Part shown: one piece after another, positions 7,375-17,114 of the stretch
Layout: every line of letters begins with the position of its first letter
Position numbering within the stretch: position 1 is the first letter of the stretch
NCBI RefSeq assembly: GCF_008326305.1
Contig: NZ_BIXY01000015.1
Coordinates: forward strand, 1 to 64,000
Source of the DNA: Dictyobacter arantiisoli
GTDB taxonomy: Bacteria; Chloroflexota; Ktedonobacteria; Ktedonobacterales; Ktedonobacteraceae
Direction: 5' to 3'
Length of the DNA: 64,000 nucleotides
Notes under the pieces: generated by a model
Seen by the model: the letters and a program-made list of their open reading frames with translations, nothing else
Database searches by the model: none
What the model was told of the DNA's origin: nothing
Translations under genes and position numbers: made by a program

Positions 7375-9375
7375 ATGAGTCAAACGTTGTCCTGGGGTAT
7401 TATAGGAACTGGACGCATTGCTGGCATTTTCGCAAATGGTCTGACGAAGTCACAAACAGGAAAGCTCGTAGCTGTCGGAAGCCGAACGCAGGAGGCTGCT
7501 GATCGTTTTGGCGCTACCTGGAACGTCGCGCACTGCTACCATAGCTATGAAGATTTGCTTGCTGATGATGAGGTACAGGCTGTCTATATTTCTACCCCTC
7601 ATCCTATGCATGCTGAGTGGGCTATCAAAGCGGCAGAGGCGGGCAAGCATATCTTATGTGAGAAGCCGATTGCACTTAATCATGCGGGTGCTATGGCAGT
7701 TATCGAGGCCGCGCAACGTAATGATGTCTTTCTCATGGAAGCGTTTATGTATCGCAGCCATCCTCAAATCGCCCGACTCACAGAATTGCTTCAAACAGGT
7801 ACGATTGGCGATGTGCAATTAATCCAGGCCTCCTTTGCCTTTCGTTCAGGTTTTAATCCTGAGAGCCGTCTCTTACAGAATGCCCTCGGCGGTGGTGGTA
7901 TCCTTGATGTCGGTTGTTATTGTACCTCGATGGCGCGTCTGGTTGCGGGCATCGCGGTGGGTAAACCTTTTGCCGATCCTATTCAGGTGACGGCGACCGG
8001 CCATATTGGTGCAGAGACTGGCGTAGATGAGTATACCGTAGCATCGCTGGCTTTCCCTGGTGCTATTCTGGCGCAGTTGTTAACCGGTGTACGACTCAAC
8101 GCGGAGAATCACGTACGTATTTATGGCTCTGAAGGGTCGATTACGTTAACCACTCCCTGGAATCCTCCGGCTGGACAGGCCACACAGATTGTGGTGCAAC
8201 GCGCTGATCAAACCGAGATCGAGCAAATTACGATTGAATGTCCAGATGATTTATACAGCCTGGAAGCGGATACCGTTGCTGCCCATATTCAAGAGCGTCA
8301 GTCTCCGACGGTGAGTTGGGAGGATACGCTGGGGAATATGCGTACCCTGGATCAATGGCGGGAGGCCATTGGCTTATCCTATAATGCGGAGCAGCCGCAA
8401 GGAGCCGATCAGCATCTCCCTGTTCATAAACGCCCGCTTGCGGTACATGCACAGAACATTATGAAATATGGACAGATCGCAGGTGTCGAGAAGCCAGTTT
8501 CGCGCCTGGTAATGGGTGTTGACAATCAAACCATCTGGTCGCATGCTGTAGTGATGTTTGATGATTTCTTTGAACAGGGCGGCAATTGCTTTGATAGCGC
8601 TTATATCTATGGGCGCGGTCGCTGCGAGGAGATCCTGGGACAATGGATTAAAAACCGTGGCGTGCGTGAGCAGGTTGTCATTCTTGATAAAGGGGCGCAT
8701 ACTCCTAATTGTAATCCCCAGGCATTGCACTCACAGTTTATGGAGAGCCTTGATCGCTTGCAGACGGATTATGTTGATGTTTATATGATGCATCGCGATA
8801 ATCCAAACATTCCTGTGGGTGAGTTTATTACTGTGCTCAATGAACATAAAAACGCAGGAAGAATGCGTGCCTTTGGCGCATCAAACTGGTCGATTGAACG
8901 TATTCAGGAAGCGAATGAGTGGGCAGCAGCACATGGTCTGGTTGGTTTCTCTGCTATCAGTAATAATTTTAGCCTGGCACGCATGGTTGATCCAGTCTGG
9001 GCTGGCTGTATTGCTGCCTCGGATGCACAATCACGAGCCTGGTTAGAGCAGACACAGATGCCGATCATGCCCTGGTCCAGTCAGGCGCGCGGCTTCTTCA
9101 CGGGGCGTGCCCATCCTGATGACCGCTCCGATGCCGAACTGGTCCGCTGCTGGTATAGCAGTGATAATTTTCAGCGTTTGGAGCGTGTAAACCAGATGGC
9201 TCAGGAGCGTGGTGTGTTGCCCATCAATATAGCGCTCGCCTATGTGCTCAATCAGCCCTTTCCCACTTTTCCGTTGATTGGTCCAAGGTTGCTCTCCGAG
9301 ACGCGTACATCTTTACCCGCTTTAACGGTTGAGCTTACCCCCGAAGAGCTACGCTGGTTAAATTTAGAGGCTTAG
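7375..9375 (+). CDS. Gfo/Idh/MocA oxidoreductase fused to an aldo-keto reductase
   Basis: This is one 666-residue frame with two complete enzyme domains. Residues about 4-335 are a Gfo/Idh/MocA dehydrogenase: Rossmann motif GIIGTGRIAGIFANGL, the ISTPHPMHAEWAI segment and the HILCEKPIA motif with its catalytic lysine. Residues about 345-666 are an aldo-keto reductase with a visible tetrad: Asp and Tyr in NCFDSAYIYG, Lys in VVILDKGAH, His in VYMMHRDN, and a C-terminal cofactor segment ending ALAYVLNQPFPTFPLIG. Both families use NAD(P)(H) on sugars or related polyols, so the fusion may couple oxidation and reduction of a sugar. The substrate is not predictable. TTGGAGGA precedes the ATG. No frameshift or domain loss is seen. 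Confidence 0.9.
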   Translation: MSQTLSWGIIGTGRIAGIFANGLTKSQTGKLVAVGSRTQEAADRFGATWNVAHCYHSYEDLLADDEVQAVYISTPHPMHAEWAIKAAEAGKHILCEKPIALNHAGAMAVIEAAQRNDVFLMEAFMYRSHPQIARLTELLQTGTIGDVQLIQASFAFRSGFNPESRLLQNALGGGGILDVGCYCTSMARLVAGIAVGKPFADPIQVTATGHIGAETGVDEYTVASLAFPGAILAQLLTGVRLNAENHVRIYGSEGSITLTTPWNPPAGQATQIVVQRADQTEIEQITIECPDDLYSLEADTVAAHIQERQSPTVSWEDTLGNMRTLDQWREAIGLSYNAEQPQGADQHLPVHKRPLAVHAQNIMKYGQIAGVEKPVSRLVMGVDNQTIWSHAVVMFDDFFEQGGNCFDSAYIYGRGRCEEILGQWIKNRGVREQVVILDKGAHTPNCNPQALHSQFMESLDRLQTDYVDVYMMHRDNPNIPVGEFITVLNEHKNAGRMRAFGASNWSIERIQEANEWAAAHGLVGFSAISNNFSLARMVDPVWAGCIAASDAQSRAWLEQTQMPIMPWSSQARGFFTGRAHPDDRSDAELVRCWYSSDNFQRLERVNQMAQERGVLPINIALAYVLNQPFPTFPLIGPRLLSETRTSLPALTVELTPEELRWLNLEA

Positions 9376-9433
9376 GCATGGTTCAGAATGAGCTCAGATC
9401 AATGTGACAACTTTGAACAACCCACACTGTGAA

Positions 9434-9478
9434 AAATAAATCCTGAGAGGGCCTCCTGAGCGGCTTCAGGATTTATTT
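9434..9478 (+). terminator. Terminator after the oxidoreductase fusion gene
   Basis: A 13-bp stem pairs 9434-9446 with 9466-9478; CCCAC/GTGGG flanks extend the pairing outward. Confidence 0.75.
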
Positions 9479-9599
9479 GTGGGTGTTTCCATCGTTCACA
9501 ACTGTCACATCCATTTGAACCTTGCCTTAGCGTATCATCTCCTGTCAGGGAATGTATAGAAGTTTTTGAGGCAGGCTGGAACTTTTCCAGCCGCCTTTG

Positions 9600-11243
9600 T
9601 TAATCTATATCTGCCCATCTCCAGAGAGAGAGTTCGTAAGGAATATCCTTGTGCTCTAATAGAATGCGAATGGCCTGAAGATTTGCGGTAAATTTCTGGT
9701 CTTCTTCAGCGGTAAAAATCCCTTTCTGGATAAGTTTCTCCAGGAGGTAGAGCATAAAAGGATTTTTCTGGATGTGCGCAATCTTTGCTGGCTCGATTTT
9801 GCTGGCATGTGCCAATTCGATCAGGAAACGACGTGCCTGATAGCCAAAAATGGAGAGTGAATAGATATATTTTCGTGCTGGTTCGTTTTTTTGTGGGGCA
9901 TAAAAGTATTCTTCTGCGAATAAAATGCTTCCATCCCGCTCAACGGAGACAGTAAAGGTATAGATGTCTCCGGCATTTTTTCGATATTTATCAAGTAGCA
10001 TGCATTTTGCCATGCTCTGGTCTTCGAGCGGATGCACATGGCGGGCTGAAGATGAATTGCGTGGCAACCTCTTTTCGATTTCTACTGCTCCTCCTTCAAG
10101 TAATAGCTCTCTTTGTTGACTGGTTAAACCTTTAACACCAAAGATGTTGGCACCTTTACAGGCTGGTTTTGGATGTATGATGCGCTGTTGTTGTGTGTTT
10201 AGATCAATGAAAGCGCATTCTTTTTGGAGCGGTACGATGAGTGATTGCGTGTGTGCATTTACATAGATGTTTTCAATGTAGTGCCCTTTTAAATGAAAAG
10301 CTGTTATCTTTTTATGTGTGATCATATCCCATAACTCTATCGCATGGTTATTTTTATCGCTTACTACTATTTGGGCATTCCAGGGAAGCACTGTCATTGT
10401 GGATAGATTGTCTAGATAGGGAACTTGTTCCTCCTGGCTATCTCGTAGACGACTTTGAACTATCCCTGTGGCGAGATCTATGAGCCATACATCCCGTCCA
10501 CGGCTTTTTCCCTCCATAAGCACAAAGATTTTGTGGTTGGAGAAAGGATAGAAGCTCAATGCATGAGCTTTACCAGGAATGCGGAACACCCCAATTTTTT
10601 GTTGCTTTACTACATCCCAGAGTATTATTTCACCACGCTTACTGGCTACAGCGAAAAAGTGACTGTCGTTACTAAAGGCGAAAGCGGATGTCATGCCTGG
10701 CAATTCTTGTATTTGTTTTTTGTTTACAATATCGATCAAAAAGATTTTTCCCTCTGAGTCGTATTCTGCAAGTAGATATCCATCGGGACTGAAGCTGAGA
10801 TGTTCTGCCATCCCTTTAATTGGGAGCGTATATTCGCGGCGACCGTTGTTGAGATTCCAGAAATGGATCGTATAATCACTACCACCACTGACCAGATATG
10901 GTTTGTGAGGATGAAAGGCAAGGCTTGTTAGATTGTTGAAGTGTCCTGGCAGGGTACGTATGCGACCTTCATCTTGCAGGTTCCAGAGTAAGATGTTGTG
11001 ATTCTCAAAGTATGTTCCACTCGCCAGCCATGTGCCATCCGGGCTCAATGCTGCATGGGAAAAATACGGTCGTGCTAGTAATTTCACATCTGTCATGTCT
11101 GCATAACGAAAGTCCGCATAGTCTAGTTGTGCATGAGTAAATACTGTCTCGCGCAGGGATGCATGCGAAAAATTAGCTCCAACCAACTCTGCACCAGTGA
11201 AATTATACCCATCCAGATTTTGATATACATAGATTTTACGCAA
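9600..11243 (-). CDS. Pentapeptide-repeat / WD40-repeat protein
   Basis: The TTG start at 11243 is supported by GAGGAGG 7 nt upstream. Residues about 10-55 carry pentapeptide-type repeats (AELVGANFSHASLRETVF, AQLDYADFRYADMTDV). Residues about 60-345 contain about seven WD40-like blades (for example LSPDGTWLASG...ILLWN, LAFHPHKPYLVSGGSDYTIH, LSFSPDGYLLAEYDSEGKIF, FAFSNDSHFFAVASKRGEII), enough for one beta-propeller. The last 200 residues are unrecognised and helical. There is no signal peptide or membrane segment, so it is a likely cytoplasmic scaffold protein. A second WD40 protein with a different N-terminus lies at 27985. Confidence 0.85.
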   Translation of the reverse strand: MRKIYVYQNLDGYNFTGAELVGANFSHASLRETVFTHAQLDYADFRYADMTDVKLLARPYFSHAALSPDGTWLASGTYFENHNILLWNLQDEGRIRTLPGHFNNLTSLAFHPHKPYLVSGGSDYTIHFWNLNNGRREYTLPIKGMAEHLSFSPDGYLLAEYDSEGKIFLIDIVNKKQIQELPGMTSAFAFSNDSHFFAVASKRGEIILWDVVKQQKIGVFRIPGKAHALSFYPFSNHKIFVLMEGKSRGRDVWLIDLATGIVQSRLRDSQEEQVPYLDNLSTMTVLPWNAQIVVSDKNNHAIELWDMITHKKITAFHLKGHYIENIYVNAHTQSLIVPLQKECAFIDLNTQQQRIIHPKPACKGANIFGVKGLTSQQRELLLEGGAVEIEKRLPRNSSSARHVHPLEDQSMAKCMLLDKYRKNAGDIYTFTVSVERDGSILFAEEYFYAPQKNEPARKYIYSLSIFGYQARRFLIELAHASKIEPAKIAHIQKNPFMLYLLEKLIQKGIFTAEEDQKFTANLQAIRILLEHKDIPYELSLWRWADID

Positions 11244-11477
11244 AAATCGTCCTCCTCATGGCCCTATCCCTGTCAATTACGTTCCATAATATATCTTACT
11301 AGTTTTACATATTATAACATTTATACGCAACACTTTAGCATCAGCTTCTAGAGGCCGTTTTATATCTTAATGCAAAATTAACATCCCCCTGGACGACGCA
11401 ATAAAAAAGTCCTTTTTTTTGTTGTCATTGAAGTTGGTTGATGCGATAGCATATATATCTTAGGAAGGAATTATTCT

Positions 11478-12710
11478 TTGTCTAAAGTTGAAGTGTCCCC
11501 TTCTATTGCGAATGATACAAGAGGTGAAGCTGTTACGTTTGATCGACGACTGGTCTGGCTTATGGCTGTCGCATGTGCATTGGCAGTAGCAAATCTTTAT
11601 TATATTCAGCCGATGTTGGCATCTATGGCGCGCGATTTTTCTGTGTCCGTAGGACAGGTAGGTGTGGTGGCTACGATGGGTCAGGTCGGCTATGCCTGTG
11701 GTCTTTTACTCATCATTCCTCTGGGTGATAATTATAATCAGCGTAAACTGATTGTTGGCATGCTGGTGGCAGTTATTATTGCTCTGGTTGCAATGGCCCT
11801 GGCTCCTTCAATCTTATTGGTAACAGTGGCAAGTTTCCTGGTAGGATTGGCGACCGTTGTTCCGCAATTGATTATTCCTTATGCTGCCAGCCTGGCTCCA
11901 GAAAAGGCGCGTGGACAGGTCGTTGGAACGGTAATGAGTGGTTTGTTGATTGGCATTTTACTGGCCCGGACATTGAGTGGTTTTATCGCGGCGCAATGGG
12001 GCTGGCGTGAAATGTATTGGATTGCAGCCGTGATGATGATTGTGTTGGCGGTCGTGGTGCGTTTCTTCTTGCCCAATGATCTTTCAGCAAAAGGCTCCAT
12101 GAGTTATCCTCAATTGTTGCATTCACTGTGGGATCTGCTACGAGAAGAGTCCATCTTACGTGAAGTTATCATATTCGGATCTATGGCTTTTGGTGCTTTT
12201 AGCGCCTTCTGGGTTACCCTCTCATTCTATCTAGAGACGCCTCCCTACCATTTCGGAAGCGAAGTTGCAGGTCTGTTTGGTCTGGTCGGCGTTGTTGGGG
12301 CTCTGGCGGCCTCACTGGTTGGTAAGATTGCTGACCGTCGTGATCCTCGTTTCGCCAATGGTGTCTCCCTGGTTATTACACTGATATCCTTTGTGCTGAT
12401 GTGGCTAGCCGGACAATGGCTTGTTGGATTAATCATTGGGACGATCTTATTAGATCTGGGCACACAGGCCAATCAGGTGACTTCTCAGGCGCGTATCTAT
12501 AGTATCAGGCCAGAAGCTCGCAATCGTATGAATACAGTTTATATGTTCTGCTATTTTGTGGGTGGCTCACTGGGCTCAATGCTTGGTACCTTTGGCTGGG
12601 GAGTGGCAAAGTGGAATGGTGTCAGTCTGGTAGCTTGCGCCTTCCTGGTTGTTGCTCTGGTAGCTTATGCCTGGCGTACCTTAAAATTACGTCAGTATAT
12701 GCACGCTTAA
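11478..12710 (+). CDS. MFS transporter (12-helix exporter type)
   Basis: The TTG start at 11478 has AGGAAGG about 9 nt upstream; no ATG is available in frame. The 410 residues contain about 12 hydrophobic helices (LVWLMAVACALAVANLYYIQ, YACGLLLIIPLGD, LIVGMLVAVIIALVAMAL and so on) and the MFS loop motif after helix 2 in degenerate form (PLGDNYNQRKLIV). The order and the PYAASLAPEKARGQVVG segment resemble the DHA1/YnfM branch of drug or metabolite exporters. The substrate is unknown. The gene is monocistronic and convergent with the EF-G-like gene across a long hairpin. Confidence 0.88.
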   Translation: MSKVEVSPSIANDTRGEAVTFDRRLVWLMAVACALAVANLYYIQPMLASMARDFSVSVGQVGVVATMGQVGYACGLLLIIPLGDNYNQRKLIVGMLVAVIIALVAMALAPSILLVTVASFLVGLATVVPQLIIPYAASLAPEKARGQVVGTVMSGLLIGILLARTLSGFIAAQWGWREMYWIAAVMMIVLAVVVRFFLPNDLSAKGSMSYPQLLHSLWDLLREESILREVIIFGSMAFGAFSAFWVTLSFYLETPPYHFGSEVAGLFGLVGVVGALAASLVGKIADRRDPRFANGVSLVITLISFVLMWLAGQWLVGLIIGTILLDLGTQANQVTSQARIYSIRPEARNRMNTVYMFCYFVGGSLGSMLGTFGWGVAKWNGVSLVACAFLVVALVAYAWRTLKLRQYMHA

Positions 12711-12747
12711 TCAGTCTAGATTTAATCATCTCTGTTCGTTTTCATGT

Positions 12748-12818
12748 TACGTGGGGCCAGAGAAAAAGCGCCTGCGTCAATTCAAAGGAAGCAGGCGCTT
12801 TTTCTCTGGCCCCACGTA
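12748..12818. terminator. Long bidirectional terminator between MFS and EF-G-like genes
   Basis: A 28-bp perfect stem (12748-12775/12791-12818) with a 15-nt loop lies between two convergent stop codons. Confidence 0.85.
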
Positions 12819-12830
12819 GATCATAGACGA

Positions 12831-14885
12831 TTATTTATGGATGATTTCCTCTTGTTTCTTGGAGAGGAGGTCTTGTTGGACATTGGCTGGAACTTCAGCG
12901 TAGTGCGAGAATTCCATGCTAAACGAACCTCGTCCCTGCGTGATGGAGCGGAGATCAGTTGTGTAGTGGAGCATCTCTGCCTGAGGGACGGCTGCTGTGA
13001 TATGTTGATAGCCTTTTTCAAGCGACTCCATTCCCAATACATGTCCGCGTTTGGTATTAATATCGCTCATGACATCCCCCATGTTCTGTTCAGGTATCTC
13101 AATCGTGACATTCATGATTGGCTCAAGTAGCACCGGATTCGCCAGAGGAACCGCTTCCTGCATACCAAGTGAGGCCGCGACCTCAAAGGATTGTGCGGAA
13201 GAGTCAACTGGATGGTATTTGCCATCGATGAGGGCAACTTTGACATAGACCATGGGATTTCCTGAGATGAAGCCCCGCTTCAGGGACTCGCGAATGCCTT
13301 TCTCGACACCTGGAATGAATTGCCCTGGTACTACACCGCCGACGATTTTATCCTCAAACACAAATTTCTGCTCGCTATTACGAGGTAGTGGCTCAATCTC
13401 TAACCAGACATCGCCGAACTGTCCGTGTCCACCGCTTTGACGCTTATGGCGACCATTCGCACGTGCTTTCTTGCGAATGGTTTCCCGATAGGAGATCCGT
13501 GGATCATGGGTTAGCAAATCAACTGCATATTTGCGTTTCATGCTCTCCACGAGAATTTGCAGGTGGGTTTCTCCCATTCCCGCTAGCAGCACCTCGGCAG
13601 TTTCTGGATCACGGGTCACGCGGATTGTGCGATCTTCTTCTACGACACGGGCCAGTGCACTGCTCATCTTGTCTAGATCGGCCTGACTGTGTGGAACGAT
13701 AGCGACTGTATAGCAGGGGTGAGGGAAGTCAATCGGCGTTAAAGCTGTGCTATTGTTTTTGTTGCTGGTGAGAGTATCCCCGCTATGGGTATGGGTCAGT
13801 TTGGCAACTGCACCGAAATCGCCAGTGGAAATCTCAGTCGCCGGTTCTTGTGTTTTGCCATGTTGAACAACAAGCTGGCTCATACGCTCATCTGCGCCAG
13901 TCTGCACATTGAAAAGATGGATATCAGACTTTAGCGTTCCATTAAAGACACGGAATGTCGAAATAGCGCCAACTTGTGCGGAAGCAGTTTTAAAAACAAA
14001 GACCGCTACTGTATTACCGAGCGCTTTTATCTCTTCGTTATCGATATCTTGTGGGCTGGGAATATAATCAACTATCGCGTCGAGTAATGTTTGAATCCCA
14101 ATATTTTTCGTTGCTGATCCACAGACAATTGGAATGATGCTACCGGTACACATACCCGTTTTGATAACGGAATGTACCTCTTCATCGCTGAGTGCAGTAC
14201 CATCCAGGAACTTTTCCATAATCGCGTCATCACCCTCTACGGCTGACTCGATTAACTGGTCACGATACATCGTGATCTGTTCTTGTAGTTCAGAAGGAAC
14301 TGGAATTTCATGTATACTATTGCCGTTTTCAAAGCTATAACCTTTGCGGGTAACCAGATCGACAACGCCGCGAAAGTTTGCCTGCTCACCAATCGGTATC
14401 TGTAACGGTACGACTTTCGGGCCGAAATTTGTGCGGAGAGAAGTGAGAGCCTGTTCAAATGAGGTATTTTCGCGATCAAGTTTGTTGATCAATATCACGC
14501 GAGGCAGGTTTCGTTCATCGGCGTAGTGCCAGGTAAGTTCAGTACCAACTTCTACACCTTTCTCTGCTGTTACTACTACCAGCGCTGCATCTGCTACGCG
14601 TAGGCCGGCTTTGACCTCACCAACGAAGTCAGGATAACCAGGAGTATCAATAAAGTTAATTTTGTGTTCTTTCCATTCCACTGGCAATACTTTGACCTGT
14701 AATGACATGCGTCTTTTAATCTCTTCAGGATCATAATCAACGACGGAGCTTCCTTCATCGACCTTTCCTTGACGAGTAACGGCACCACTATCAAAGAGCG
14801 CGGCGTCAATCAGTGAAGTTTTGCCTGCTCCAACGTGAGATATCAGTGCAATATTGCGAATCTGTTCCGTCCGATAAACCTTCAT
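12831..14885 (-). CDS. Elongation factor G-like GTPase (EF-G2-type paralogue)
   Basis: Start at 14885 (MKVYRTEQ) is 9 nt after AGGAGG; the GTG at 14894 abuts that site. This is a 684-residue translational GTPase with G1 HVGAGKTSL, G3 DTPGYPDF and G4 NKLD, then EF-G domains II to V, including the domain IV segment RHKRQSGGHGQFGDVWLEIE. Canonical EF-G has AHIDAGKTT at G1 and is about 695 residues; the variant G1 and overall pattern fit the EF-G-like paralogue group found beside a true FusA in many bacteria. That group is known to bind ribosomes, but its cellular role is unclear. No rpsL/rpsG/tuf neighbours are present, which also argues against it being the housekeeping fusA. Confidence 0.85.
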   Translation of the reverse strand: MKVYRTEQIRNIALISHVGAGKTSLIDAALFDSGAVTRQGKVDEGSSVVDYDPEEIKRRMSLQVKVLPVEWKEHKINFIDTPGYPDFVGEVKAGLRVADAALVVVTAEKGVEVGTELTWHYADERNLPRVILINKLDRENTSFEQALTSLRTNFGPKVVPLQIPIGEQANFRGVVDLVTRKGYSFENGNSIHEIPVPSELQEQITMYRDQLIESAVEGDDAIMEKFLDGTALSDEEVHSVIKTGMCTGSIIPIVCGSATKNIGIQTLLDAIVDYIPSPQDIDNEEIKALGNTVAVFVFKTASAQVGAISTFRVFNGTLKSDIHLFNVQTGADERMSQLVVQHGKTQEPATEISTGDFGAVAKLTHTHSGDTLTSNKNNSTALTPIDFPHPCYTVAIVPHSQADLDKMSSALARVVEEDRTIRVTRDPETAEVLLAGMGETHLQILVESMKRKYAVDLLTHDPRISYRETIRKKARANGRHKRQSGGHGQFGDVWLEIEPLPRNSEQKFVFEDKIVGGVVPGQFIPGVEKGIRESLKRGFISGNPMVYVKVALIDGKYHPVDSSAQSFEVAASLGMQEAVPLANPVLLEPIMNVTIEIPEQNMGDVMSDINTKRGHVLGMESLEKGYQHITAAVPQAEMLHYTTDLRSITQGRGSFSMEFSHYAEVPANVQQDLLSKKQEEIIHK

Positions 14886-15549
14886 AAAACCCACCCTCCT
14901 GAGTTTCTACGCAGCAGTAGCCTGAGGTTCAGACGATGCGGTGGAGGTCTGCCTTAGACCAACCGGTGCGATGCGGCCATGCAAATGGCTGTTTCGGTAT
15001 AGAGAAAATGGTATCGCTTCTCCCTTCCCATTTAGTAGGCGTAGACCTAGTATATCAAAATTATGCAGTATATTCAACGGTATATCAACACGTAACATTG
15101 TGGTGCAAACGACGTCTGTTTGTGTTTTTCACTGAACAGCTTATGCCGCAGGTATCAGTTTCTCAGCTTCTTTATGAAGCGCATTATTATTGGTGACCGT
15201 GTAGTGTAAGGTTTTAATCTGAGCATACCTATGTAGGAATGTAATCGGCACTGCGGACTATTTGTTTAGTTGCTGACGAACTTATGCAGCTTACTTATGC
15301 AGCTTACTATGGAGTACAAAAGGTGTACAAGATAGGAATGAATCAGATATAGTTCTGTGTATGACTTATGATGAGATAGGGATGTTTTCGTATTGGAATC
15401 GCGTTGAAACGACAAATTTCTCAGTACATGGGTATTATGATTGGAGCATAGCCAGAAACTCAGCTGTTCCGTATCTAACGTTGAATGCATGGCATGTTAT
15501 ACTGAAGGCAACTTTGCTCAACATAGTTAGCCTGAAAGGGGAGATGTGC
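14886..15549. other. Divergent intergenic region between EF-G-like and SHMT genes
   Basis: I see no gene that survives scrutiny in these 660 bp; in-frame starts upstream of 15550 lack ribosome sites and add residues foreign to SHMT. A perfect tandem duplication of a 13-bp unit (ACTTATGCAGCTT) lies at 15280-15292 and 15293-15305. No glycine-riboswitch-like structure was recognised. Confidence 0.5.
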
Positions 15550-16845
15550 ATGACTATTGATATACATGATATTGAAGAGATTATTCAGCAGCAAAATGTG
15601 TGGCGTCAGACGCAGACGATCAACTTAATTGCCAGTGAAAATACGCCCAGTGAGGCTGTGCGTCGGGTACAGAATTCTGATTTTATGGGTCGCTATGCCG
15701 AGGGACATCCCAATGAAGGCGAGCAGGTGAATCGCTACTATCAGGGAACGCAATACATTGACCGTATCGAGCATATGGCTGAGCATGAATTGCTGGAATT
15801 ATTTGATGCTAAACAGGCTGATGTGCGGCCCATTAGTGGTAACGCAGCCAATACTGCCCTGGCATTGAGTATTTTACGCGGCGGTGATACGGTAATTGCT
15901 AATTCCACAGATGCTGGTGGACATATCAGCCATGGGGCTGTGGGTGTCTTTGGACGGCGTATTCAAGATCGTGGTCAATCGCTCAAAGTTGGTGGAAGTA
16001 ATTCCATTCATCTGAACTATCTGCCATTGACGGAAGATCGGTATCATGTGAATGCGCAGAAAACTATCGAACTGGTGGATCAACTCAATCCACAACTGGT
16101 TATCCTTGGCAAGAGCCTCTTTTTGTTCCCAGAGCCTGTTTCAGAGGTTGCAGCTTTCTGCCAGACAAAAGATATACCCGTGTTGTATGATGCGGCCCAT
16201 GTGCTGGGCTTGATCGCCGGAGGACAATTCCAGTCCCCCTTGCAGGAGGGGGCTACCTGGATGACGGGTAGTACCCATAAAACCTTCCCAGGTCCACAGC
16301 GTGGTATCATTCTTGGCAATCTGGGTGATCCTGCCGCACTCAAGAAATACTGGCAGCCAGCGGACCGTGGTGTCTTTCCTGGTTCATCGAGCAATCACCA
16401 TCTCAATACATTGCCGGCCTTACTGGTTGCTATTCGTGAGATGAAGCGTTATGGTCAGGCGTATGCCGCTCAGATTGTACGCAATGCTCAGGCATTGGGA
16501 CGGAGTTTAGATGAACTGGGCACACCGGTTGAGGCACGCGAGTTTGGCTATACACGGAGCCATATGATCGCGGTCAATGTTGCCCAATGGGATGGTGGCG
16601 TTGAGGTAGCAAAGCGACTCGAAGAAAATGATATTATTGTGAACTATAATATGCTGCCGGGTGATGCTGATCCACGCAATCCCTCTGGATTACGCATTGG
16701 CGTCTCTGAAATGACCCGCTTTGGGATGGATGAGCCTGCGATGAGTGAATTGGCTCAATTAATTCATGATGCCGTACGTGGCAAAAAGGTGAAAGATGCG
16801 GTGCATTCTTTGCGTTCTCGTTATGTAGACATGAACTATGTTTAA
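15550..16845 (+). CDS. glyA: Serine hydroxymethyltransferase, archaeal-like subtype
   Basis: Start at 15550 (MTIDIHDIEE) follows AAAGGGGAG by 7 nt. The 431 residues carry SHMT hallmarks: LIASENTPSEAVRR, the GRYAEGHP and RYYQGTQYID substrate segments, DAGGHISHG, YDAAHVLGLIAGG, and the PLP lysine in GSTHKTFPGP (about residue 243). The family converts serine plus a tetrahydropterin to glycine and the methylene-pterin. Details differ from bacterial GlyA: KSLFLFPEPV replaces the usual GASAYPR segment, and FQSPLQEGATWMTGSTHKTF matches the archaeal (methanogen-type) SHMT pattern. It could be the only SHMT or a second paralogue; only the rest of the genome could tell. The gene is monocistronic. Confidence 0.85.
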   Translation: MTIDIHDIEEIIQQQNVWRQTQTINLIASENTPSEAVRRVQNSDFMGRYAEGHPNEGEQVNRYYQGTQYIDRIEHMAEHELLELFDAKQADVRPISGNAANTALALSILRGGDTVIANSTDAGGHISHGAVGVFGRRIQDRGQSLKVGGSNSIHLNYLPLTEDRYHVNAQKTIELVDQLNPQLVILGKSLFLFPEPVSEVAAFCQTKDIPVLYDAAHVLGLIAGGQFQSPLQEGATWMTGSTHKTFPGPQRGIILGNLGDPAALKKYWQPADRGVFPGSSSNHHLNTLPALLVAIREMKRYGQAYAAQIVRNAQALGRSLDELGTPVEAREFGYTRSHMIAVNVAQWDGGVEVAKRLEENDIIVNYNMLPGDADPRNPSGLRIGVSEMTRFGMDEPAMSELAQLIHDAVRGKKVKDAVHSLRSRYVDMNYV

Positions 16846-17114
16846 TTTCATCTTTTGGCTGAATGTCAGGGCGCGTGTGGCAGAGATCAGGGCAAAAGAA
16901 GCGTTGTTCTGATCTCTCCAGGTACCTTTCGATACATTTGCTTGCTTTCTTTCGTTACAAAAGATGAGATCTCTTTTCTAATCACGCAAATATTTCTGGT
17001 CAATACGTCTATGTATAGTAGAAGGAATAGGATCAAGATCAGCGGGTGCGTGATAGGAACGCTCTTCATGAGCATAAAGCAAGCTATAGAATTAATAGAA
17101 GTGGATATCTTTTA

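Noticed and set aside
7450-7822. Overlapping frames inside the oxidoreductase fusion gene
   Set aside because: Shadows of the real coding frame, which has conserved motifs throughout.
12744-14526. Plus-strand ORFs over the EF-G-like gene
   Set aside because: Antisense shadows of a well-conserved gene.
14940-15135. Plus-strand ORFs between EF-G-like and SHMT genes
   Set aside because: No ribosome sites and no recognisable domain.
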